Shown here in pieces: positions 16,392 to 26,700 of a stretch of DNA of 64,000 nt. The first letter of the stretch is position 1, and each line of letters begins with the position of its first letter. The position numbers were made by a program, and so were the translations under genes. Source of the stretch: Acinetobacter nosocomialis NIPH 2119 (GTDB taxonomy: Bacteria > Pseudomonadota > Gammaproteobacteria > Pseudomonadales > Moraxellaceae). The stretch lies in assembly GCF_000368085.1 (NCBI RefSeq), contig NZ_KB849239.1, positions 757,556 through 821,555 of the forward strand, given 5' to 3'. Under the pieces are notes generated by a model. The model did no database searches, was not told the origin of the DNA, and saw nothing but the letters and a program-made list of their open reading frames with translations.

Positions 16392-16834
16392 TGGCAATGA
16401 AGTTATTACCTGAATCAGAAGGGTATGCTGTAGTTGCTGGTTCTATCCAGCAACTATCAGAAGAGCTCTATAAAGAATATCAATTATCGGGCTATTCAAT
16501 TTTGCTTGATGATATCGTAAGAGCATTTTTAGAAGAGGCTAAATACTATGCAGGTTGGGCGGTATTAGATTGTCAGACTAAAGCTTCTACAAGTATTGAA
16601 CTGAATGAAACTATTGAACTTAGCGGCGATGAGTACGTAATCATTCAACCTGTAGTAAAAGCTCATTGTGATCTTTTGCAAGCGAGATTGGTTGAGTCGA
16701 CTCGCGGGCTCGGTGTCGAAAGTTATGGATTATCTGTCTCGGAAGCTCAACAGATCTATAACGAAAAGAAAGACGCTTTACCTAAGCTTGCATTTTGTAT
16801 GGCCCCTATAAGTTTTAACTTGGGGAACCGTTAA
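16391..16834 (+). CDS. Hypothetical phage protein before the baseplate hub
   Basis: 147 residues from the ATG at 16391, overlapping the previous stop by one base (TGATG). Mixed helical protein with a strand pair in the middle (ASTSIELNETIELSGDEYVII). No family recognised. Its position between a tube-like gene and a hub-like gene suggests a baseplate or tail-completion role. Confidence 0.55.
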   Translation: MAMKLLPESEGYAVVAGSIQQLSEELYKEYQLSGYSILLDDIVRAFLEEAKYYAGWAVLDCQTKASTSIELNETIELSGDEYVIIQPVVKAHCDLLQARLVESTRGLGVESYGLSVSEAQQIYNEKKDALPKLAFCMAPISFNLGNR

Positions 16835-17727
16835 TGCAAATCACCATTGTTTCTGCGGGTAAAATTATTCCGGCTTCTGAGCTCATTAGCGCAACTTTAA
16901 GAACTGATCTTGTACCTATTCCAGCATCCATTGAGTTTACAGTTCAATCAACCACTGAATTAGACTCCCTTTTAAAAGAAGGGGAACAACTTACTGTAAA
17001 TGACATTTCTCATCCTTTTGAACTTATCAAAGTTACCCCTTTAAAAACTCAAACTATTAAACAAGATCGCCGTGTTGGTGGCATCTCTTGTATTGGTATT
17101 TTGGCTGGTTGTAAAAGACTTATCGAATACTCAAAGCAAGCAATTATTAGTAATGAAACTTCTTTTAATTCTGTAATTCGAGCTTGTGGGGCAACTATAA
17201 GTCTAGGCAATGATCTGCCTTTGCCTAAATTTGTTTGTTTAAAGGGGAGTATGCCTACACAGCGCTTGGCTCATTATCTTCAGCAAGAAGCGGCAGTAAT
17301 TTGTTTTCAAGACAATAAGGTGTCAGCTCAAAAAATTGATTCTTTTTTCAAAAAGGTACCAGTTACAAAACTAGATCCTAGCAGTGTCGTTTGGATATCC
17401 AGTAAACCTTTGGAACTGATGCAAAAATCATCTTTCGTGACCGTGGAGAATAACGGTTCAACGGTTGTTGGTGATGACTCAATAACCCCAGGCCACACTG
17501 TTACGCAAAGAGCTGGTTTAGATGCCCGACAAGTTAAAAACTTGGAAAAGGTTTTGATCTTACGGGGAACCATAATCAGGCCGCTAAATTTGAATTGGAA
17601 TGCGGGCGATATATTCGAAATAGATAGTAAGAAGTATGTCGTTTTAACAGCTGCACATCATATAGATACAGGCGCAATCGGGGGATCAATGGGGACTTCA
17701 TCAAAGTTCTGGATTGCTAATTTGTAG
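16834..17727 (+). CDS. Baseplate hub-like protein
   Basis: 297 residues, start overlapping the previous stop by one base (TAATG). The N-terminus (MQITIVSAGKIIPASELISA) and the two-domain beta layout, with a central helical section and a C-terminal LNWNAGDIFEIDSKKYVVL, resemble gp27/gpD-type hub proteins that form the ring under the tube. It directly precedes a gpV-type spike, the standard gene pair. Family assignment is by layout and context. Confidence 0.5.
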   Translation: MQITIVSAGKIIPASELISATLRTDLVPIPASIEFTVQSTTELDSLLKEGEQLTVNDISHPFELIKVTPLKTQTIKQDRRVGGISCIGILAGCKRLIEYSKQAIISNETSFNSVIRACGATISLGNDLPLPKFVCLKGSMPTQRLAHYLQQEAAVICFQDNKVSAQKIDSFFKKVPVTKLDPSSVVWISSKPLELMQKSSFVTVENNGSTVVGDDSITPGHTVTQRAGLDARQVKNLEKVLILRGTIIRPLNLNWNAGDIFEIDSKKYVVLTAAHHIDTGAIGGSMGTSSKFWIANL

Positions 17728-17736
17728 GTCAAATAT

Positions 17737-20700
17737 ATGAATGGTTTTAAACGTGCAAAGATTTTAAGTTACAACGCAAAAGGTCGTACTGCACAAGTAC
17801 ACATTCATGGTTTAACTGATGGTGCGAGTGAAGGCATTGCAGCAACTTTTGCCTATCCAGTCGGTGATAGTGATTTAGATACAGAAATTCAAATAGTTGA
17901 TGGTGAAGACGTCTATGTCTTCTTTGAAAATGGTAATGAAGAACGTCCAGTAATCCATAGTTATGTCAGTCACGGAGACGGCGCGATTGTAGGTGTGCGC
18001 CGTATTCGACAAGATAATATTGAATTTATCTCTAAAGAAAATTTAAAAGTAGATTCTGGCACAACCGTTTCGATCAAAACGCCGTTAATGAATGTACAAG
18101 CTAATACTCAACAAACTGGTAATAGCACATTAACGGGAAATAGCACTGTAATGGGTAATACTTCAGTAGCTGGCAATAGTTCTGTAGCGGGTAGTATGGC
18201 CGTTGGCACAACGCTTACGGTTGCTGGTGTGCCTATTGACCCTAACGCTATTGAAGGTGCATTTAAAGACGCTCTCGATAAGTTAGAAGGGCTTAAGGAG
18301 GAATTAAAAGAACAAGGGGAGAAGATTGAAAATAACGAACAAACTAATCAAGAAATTGAAGAAAAGGTAAAAGAAGTAGAAGATTTAATTGAAAACATTA
18401 AAGATTCTGATGCTTTTAAATTGCTTGAAGAAGGAATGAAACATTTTGATGAGGAAGTTCAAAAGATTCATGAACAAGTTAAAGAAGTTAATCAGATCGC
18501 TCAAAATAAAGTCGATGAAGTTCGTGCTTATATAGATCAAGAAATAAATAATACTAAATTAATTGTAGATCAACATAATAATGAGGCTAATCTACGATTG
18601 GATGAAGCCAATCAACGTATCGATCAGTCTATTCAAGCTAATGAAGCATTGGTTGCTGATGCTCAACAACGTGCAATTCGTGCTGAGAAAGAACTCGATG
18701 ATAAAATCGGTTTTATTAAAAGTGAAACAGATTCAATCATTGCTGATGTAAGAAGTGATTCAAATGAAATTCGGTTAGTCGCAGAAAACGCAAAAAAAAT
18801 TGCGGATCAAGAAGTTCTGGACCGTAAAAAACAAGCAGCTGACACACTAAATGTTATTGATCAAACTAAGGCCGCCTTAAAACAAGACATTGATCAAAAC
18901 TTAGTTAAAGCTGGTCAAATGATTGATGACGCTAAATTAGCATTAGGTGAAGAAACTAATACACTCATTAATCAAAAAATTGAACCGGTTGTAACCCAAA
19001 CTGAAGCTGCAGTTAAAAAAGTAGATCAAATTGCAGCTCAGTATATTGATCTTGATAAGAAAGTTGATTCTGGTTTTCTAGCTGAAGCTGAAGCACGTGC
19101 AAATGATAAAGAGGCTTTAACTCAAAGTTTTGAGCTTAAGTTTGCTGAAATGCAAAACGAATTCGGTAAGTCAAACGCTCTAATTTCAGAAGATATAAAA
19201 ACTCTAGCAGCTCAAGATAAAGCGTTTACTGAGCAAATTAGCACCGCACAATCACAAATTGGTGACAACAAAACTGCTATTAACAAAGTCGAACGTACTG
19301 TAAGTGATTTGAATCAATCTATTGCTGAGAAAACCTCACAAATTGAATCTACTCTTAAAAACTCACAAGAACAAATAGAAGGTAATGCCGCAAACATCGA
19401 AAAAGTAGAATCTTCAGTGAAACTTGTTGATGAGAAGGTTGTTTCAGAAGCAAAAAAACTTGAAGATCTAAAAACTGACTTTAATTCGAATAAAACTAAA
19501 ACAGAGTCGGATATAGCAACAATTACTCAATCAGTTTCTGATGGTGATAAAGCCTTATCTTTACGTATCGACCAAACGAAAGCAGCTTTGGAAGAAGCTG
19601 ATCGGAAATCTAATGCAAATATTTTAGAAGTTACTGAGTCACTTACCGAGTTGGAACAGTCTACTGCTTCAAAATTTAGTGAACTTGATACAAGTATCTC
19701 TAAAGAAAACTTAAAGGTACAAGGGCAAATTACTGATGTTCAAAAAAGTGTTTCGACCTTAGAAAGTAATACAAATACAAGCATAAATGGCCTTTCATCA
19801 TCACTTAAAACTACTGATGATCTTGCAAAACTGGCTTTTGATAATGCAGCAGAAGCGCAGCAAACAGGAACAACGGCGGTAAAAGCTACCGAAGCCCTTT
19901 CTCAAAATTTATTAAGTCTAAAATCTCAAACTCAAGTAACTTCTGGGGTACGTGCAGTCGTCACAACAAAAGGTATTGATGACTGGACACGTTGGCGTAC
20001 CACTGCAGAAGCGAAAGTAATTCAAGATTCTGATGCACTAGGTGGTTATATTCTTGAGCTTGGGAATAATGCTGATAATGATGAAACATGGGTTCATTGG
20101 AATGAGTTTGTAAAGATTAACCCAGATACACTTTATCGGGTTCGTGCACGTTTCCGCCGTGTACTCGGTGAAAATGGATCTATTTATCTTGGTGTTGCAT
20201 GTAAAAATGCAGACCAAAGTAAATACGTAACGACTACAAACACCCTTGCAGAAGATATGGGTTCTTCTAACTACTTATTGTCGGCCATTAAACCTAATTT
20301 AGGTGAGTGGCAAGAAGTAGTTCTATACATGAAGGGTAAGTCTACTGGGGCAGCAACTGGCTTAGGGACAATTGATAATCCGCGTACTTTCCCCGCGCAA
20401 GCTGAATTTTATGCCCCAATCTTTATTGCAAACTACAACTTCCAGACAGGAATTTGTCAGCTTAATTACATTATTGTTGAAGATAACAACTCATTAGCTT
20501 CAGCTAATGATGCAACTGCAACAGCAAATGATTTATTCAAAACAGCAACTAACAGAACAGAAGCTGAAGCTGAAAGGACCAGTAAGCTTGAAACAAGAAT
20601 GCAGAATGCAGAAACAGGTATTCAGAGCAATGCTCAAGCTTTATTGAAAACAGCTACAAAGAGTGATCTCGAAAGTGCAATGGGCCGTGTATCGACTGAT

Positions 20701-23700
20701 ATAACAGCTGCTGTAGATAATTTAAAAATCGGTGGTGTTAATGCTGTTGCTAATTCAGAAGCTCCTAGAACATCGACAGCTACAACAAGTCGTGAATACT
20801 TAATGTATGAACGAAGCAAAGAGTTAAAAGTTTTTTATGACGAAAACTTAGATAAGCCGGTTACCATTTCATTTGAAGTGAGTGTACCTGTTGCCGGTTC
20901 GGTTCAGGTTTACTCATCTAATGGTTCTGCCCACTTTTTCACAACTTCAGTTACAGTAACTAAAGCAAATGAATTTCAAAAATTTGCAGTGACGGTTTTT
21001 CCTAAATTTAACACTGGCAGTTCAACTGAATCTACAATTGAGTTTTACGGTACATATGGCTCAGGCCGAATTCCAACAATTCAAAAATTACAGATCGAAG
21101 CCGGCAATAAACCTACAGCATGGAGCCCAAGCCCTCGGGATACGCAAAGCTCATTAAATGCTAATGCAGAAGCGATTAAGATCACTCAAGCGGAAGTTAA
21201 GAAGCACGGCGAAACATTGTCTTCTCAAAGTTTAGATATTTCTAAGCTTAGAAATGATCTAAATTTAACTAATAATGAAGTAAATAAAAAGGCTTCATCA
21301 GAAGCATTGGAAGCAACGAAATCAGATGTAACAGAACAAGCTGGACAGATTAAAGCAGTTACAGAGCAAGCAACAGCACTCTCTGCAAGTTTGAGTAGAG
21401 CCGCAGCTGCTGGTTCGAATTTGCTTATCCAGTCAAATGTTGTGGGTAAATATAACGGAACTTCATATCCTCATCTTTCATATAAGCTAGGCGAGGATTG
21501 GGAGGTAGGCGCAAAATACACTTTAATGTGGTGTGCCGAACATCAAAGAAATGGTGCGGATACAAACTCTAATTTGGCAGTTTATGCTGGGGGAGGTCAG
21601 CAAGCCTTACAATCCGTTGTTAATACAAATGGCAAAGTTATTAATAAAATAACCTTTGTTAAAAATAATCAAGTTATTGAAAAACGTGCTTTAAATTTTT
21701 ACATGATTAACAGTCCTACTGCTGCTCAAGGTTCAGTCGGAACGGTTTATTGGGCAGTGCTTGTCAGGGGTGACTTAATCACTACTGAATCGTGGATCCC
21801 CAGTGCTTATGACTACAACGCTGCAGTAGACCAAGTTAATGCAAACTTTAATGATTTCAAACAAACATATGTGACTGAAAAGGAGGCACTAACAAAGAGA
21901 ACATCAAGTCTTGAAACTGGACTTTCAAATGCTGAAAAAAATATCGATAACACCGCAAAAGCACTGCAGAACTATGCAACCACAGCAAAGTTAGACGAAG
22001 CTACAGCAAATCAAACTAATCAGCTTAATGCTCAAATTAAAAATGTTAAAGCATCTATTGAATCTGCTAATGATAGTGACTCATTACTGCCAGATTTTAA
22101 TTTAAAAAACCCTGAAGATTGGATTAATTACTATAGTTATGATTTGAAAATCCACTTTAAAACAACTAATACAGGTAAAGTTGGCAATACTGTCTTTAGA
22201 AAAGATTCTTCGAATCAAGCAGGATGTTGGATATATAGCCGTAAAGCTTTACCGACAAATCGTTCATATAAAGTTAGCTTTTGGGTCCGCCGAAGTGCAG
22301 ATTCTACAGGTGATTGCAGCATTACGGCTATGTATGGCAAAGCTGATGGTAGTTTTTCAAATGCTACAATCACTGCATCAGCGATTGCTTTAATTAGAAT
22401 TCCAGCAAACGAAGAATGGGTATATATCGAACAGGTTGTAACTTTTAATACTCATCCACAAATGAAGTTAGGTTTTGCGCTTGGACACAATGGCAGTGGT
22501 GGTTGGTGGGAGTTACAAGCTTATCGGGTAAATAGCGTTTTCACAGACAAAGATGTAGACACATCACTTGTACGCGCTACACAACTACAAAATTATTCGA
22601 CTACTGCTGACACAAATAAAGCAGTTGCCGCAGCTACAGATGCATTGGAAGCAAAATTTAAGCAGAAGTTCGGAAATTTATGGACAGATAGTTCAGCAAC
22701 ACTGGATAGCACCCGTTATACAAAAGCAGAAACAAATAAAGCTATAGCTGAAGAAAGTAAAATTCTAAAAGCAACAATCTCGTCAAGTGGTGGAGACAAT
22801 TTAATCAAGAATGGTGATTTCTATGCGCCTTTTTCAATCTCTAACTGGCGTCAGAATGCTGTTGTTGAAGGTAATGTTCTAGAAGTTTTTAAGGATGCTT
22901 ATGGCGCAAACTGGGGGAGATTCCGCTCTACGAATTCGTCTACATATTTTAAAGGTTTTATCGAGTCAATTACGATAGCTGATGGTTTAGAAATAAATCA
23001 AACCTATACGTTGTCACTTAAAGCCAAAGCTCTAACTGCAGCACAAAAAACTTTGCTATTAATCATCCATAGATATGATGGTAGCAGTAATAATCAGGTT
23101 GTTAATGAATGGAATATTGCAACAGATAAAGAAGTATTATGTACTTATACTTTTGATACAAATATCAATAACTTACAGTATATTAATATTATCCTATGTG
23201 CTCAAGTAGGGTATGCTCCTGATTTCTTAATTCGAGAAGTTCAATTAGAGAAAGGTGAGTTAGCAACAGGATTTAGAAAAAATCCTCGTGAAATTGAGAA
23301 AGGTTTAGAAGCTAACTCATTAGCAATTACAGGTACTAAAACAGATGTTCAGAAAAATTTAGAAAAGATCCAAGTACTAACTGAAAATTATACAACTCTG
23401 AAATCTACTGTTGATACGAATAAATTAACAGTTGATGGGAAGTTTCAGGAAATAAACTCTACAATTAGTGATAATCAACAAAATATAACCCAATCAATTA
23501 ATAGCTTAGATTCTAATTACAAGCAGTTAAATCAAGATCTAGGACAAGTCTTTAATTACAGAGTTTATTCTTCAGGCTGGAATAATGATTTTACTGGAAT
23601 CAAGAACTTAAAAGGTGAGACTATATCTGTAGCTTCTAACCGCGGCTTTTCTGTGCATGTTTTAGCAGCAGATGGCTCGATTGCAACTTCAACTCGATAT

Positions 23701-26700
23701 GACACATATGGTGACCCTGCAAACGCCGTTGCCATGAGTAATGCTATTAATGAAATACCTAAAGATACTTTTGTGATAATCACAAATTATGATTACATTG
23801 CTATGAATTTAAACACAGTTAAAGCTGCGTTACTTTCATTAGGTGCAAATCAATTTACTCTTGATCAGATTACGGGAAGGGATGCATATATCCTAATTGG
23901 TCAGAAAGGAATAGGGGCTGGAAGAGGTATTGAGCTCCATGCAACTCCTGATTCTGGTCTGAATGGTGCAAAACAGATAATGGTTGCTGTTCAGGTCGTT
24001 AGTGGCATTCCTCTAGGTTTGGCAAATAACAGTGGAAACTTGCAAAAAGTTTTGGAAAATCATGCTCAAATTCTTCAACAAAAAATTACTCGATCTGATG
24101 CAAAAGAAGTATTTGCAGAAGAAATAAAATCCTTTTCAGCAAAACTAGATACTATTCAATACGCAGAAGACAATTGGATTTTATTAGGAGATGAAACCAA
24201 AACATTAAATGTTTCAACAGGCACAAATCAAACTTTTCCGGTCTGGGAACTACAATATAAAATTAAAGAACTACCAATCGCTAAAGGTGATCCTGTAGTT
24301 ATACGAATCAAATATAATGCTTCGGCAGGTCTAATTGGTGCAGTTTGTACCATCCAATTTCACGGCGCGGTATATGGGCTTGGTTTACCATTATTTACTG
24401 TTCAAGCAAGTGGAGAATTAGAATTAACGGGGATTTTTCCAAGTGATGTAAAAGCTACGAATTTTGAATTTGTTCCTCTGGGTTTAAGATTTGATAATGC
24501 TCCTTCAGCGGGCACATTTTCAGTTTCGAATATTTTCATTAGCCGAGGAAATTCTGCTCCTAATTTCAAAGGAGGATTTAAAACTACTCTTAAACAAAAT
24601 GCGAAATTTGTGGAAGATACATTTATCAATGCTGATGTTAACAAAGGTGTTATTGCACAACAAATTCAGCAATATGACGCTTCTGTACCAGGTGGACTTT
24701 CAACGGTATTAAAAACTACTAAAGCAGCAGCGGATCAAACATCAAAAGATTTAATTAATCTTCGTAATAATGATATTACTCAGCTCCAAACAAGCACCGA
24801 CAATCTGGGTTCAGCATTAGAAAATACAACTAAGCTTGCAATGATGATTACTAACGGTAAGTTGCTTTACGGTGATGTAAATTTCAAGAAAGGAATGAAC
24901 AACGTCGGCACTTATAACAATCTAGGCAATGGTACAGTTAGTGTTACTCGTGAAGCTAAAAGTGCTGACAATCCGACAACTTCAACTCATGAGCTTAGAA
25001 TCGTTACGACTGGTTCAGCAAGCCCGAATTTCGGCGGTTTTCATCAACAGTTTTTCACACGTTCAAATGCTATTTTTATCATTAAATACCTGATTAAATT
25101 ACCTATCGGCTACAAGTTATATCCTGCAGCAAATTTAATGGGCGATGGATCAGTAGATAAATTCATTGGAAGCACTGACGGGACGGGGAGATTTGAAGTT
25201 TATGTTCGTATGGTTAAATCCGGTGCCACCGGAAGATTCGATACTTCTGGATTCGTACATGTAGCGGGTGGACCAGCCCCAACACCTGAAAGCCCTCTAA
25301 TTTGGACTTTAGCTCAAATTGAATGTTATGACGTAACTGACTATGCATCTGCAGATCCTAATTTACAAGATTTCGTTTCCACAGCTAACGAGTCATTAGG
25401 GACATTAACTAATTTTAAGGAGACATGGGCAAGTAAGCTTACTGAAATGTCTTCTAAATTGGATAGAACTAATAGTGCATATATTCTTAATTCTGACCTC
25501 ACAAATACAAATATTGAAAGAGCAATTGCTGCATCGTCAAATCAGTTAAAGTCGGAATATATTGATCCATTACAGAAAAATACTGAAAGCTTAAAAGAAA
25601 ATATTTTAACGAATGTTGACTTATCAGGTTTGAATCCAGATATTTACTATCCTGTTATTTTCCAACTGGATATTGGAAAGCAAAAATATAATTTTAAGGT
25701 GTTTGCTACTTTAGGTGGCCAATACAATAGTAATGTAATTTGGTCTACGCATGGCTCTCGAACTTTCGGTTTAAACTGCGAGTGGAGTGTTACCGCCAAT
25801 GGATGGGGTACTCAGGCTGATAATAGAATTATTGAAAAATTCTCGTATAGCTGGACTCCACAATCACCATTAATAAATATCAGGCAAATGTCTAATGCTT
25901 CTATTGAAGTCGTCTTTTTACGGGGTGGGGCGAGATATGATATTTCACACTATAAAACGATTACACCACTTATTAAAACTGAGTCTTTCACAGCTTTGGG
26001 ACAATCTATTGAACCAATTCAATATAATTCGTCACTTGTACCAGTACCAATTTTTGCAGAAATTGTAAAAGCTCAAGACACAGCTGCTGCAGCATCTAGA
26101 ACAGTTGCTGACATACAAAGAGATTATGTGACTTCTTCAAAATTGAATGAGGCAGTTGCTTCATCCAGTGAACGATTATCAGCCCTCTATTCAGCAAATA
26201 GCCAAACCATTATGGCGTCTGCTTTGCAAACTTTTGAGATAGATTGGATTAACAGAACGCCTAGCGGCTCAAGAATAGGTATGCGTTTAATTGAAGATCA
26301 AACATGTCGGGGAGGTTATGCATTACGGATGGGTGATAATTCTGGCAACGATGAAATCTGGCTAAACTGGTTCTCTACCTTACCAATTGATGATAATAAG
26401 ATGTACCGGATTAAATACCGCTACAGAAGGGTGTCAGGTGCTGGTGTAGTTTATGTGGGGGCCACCTGTTTTAATGCCGCAAAATCTGCATTTATTACAG
26501 ATACGAATTACATAAATGGAGATATTGGCTCAAGTCATTATGTGGTTGGTGGTGCTGCACCTGCATTGGGTTCTTGGGTTACTGGTGTTGCGTATTTCAA
26601 GGGTAGATCTGCTGGTGCAAGTAGTGGGGCTGGAACGCTTACAAACCCCAAAACATTTGCAAATAAAGCAGCTTTCTTTACTCCTGTTTTTATCGGCAAT

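Noticed and set aside
22181..22393. Plus-strand frame inside the giant spike gene
   Set aside because: Alternate-frame shadow in a long gene; no ribosome site and no independent features. Similar frames at 24491 and 26516 were rejected for the same reason.
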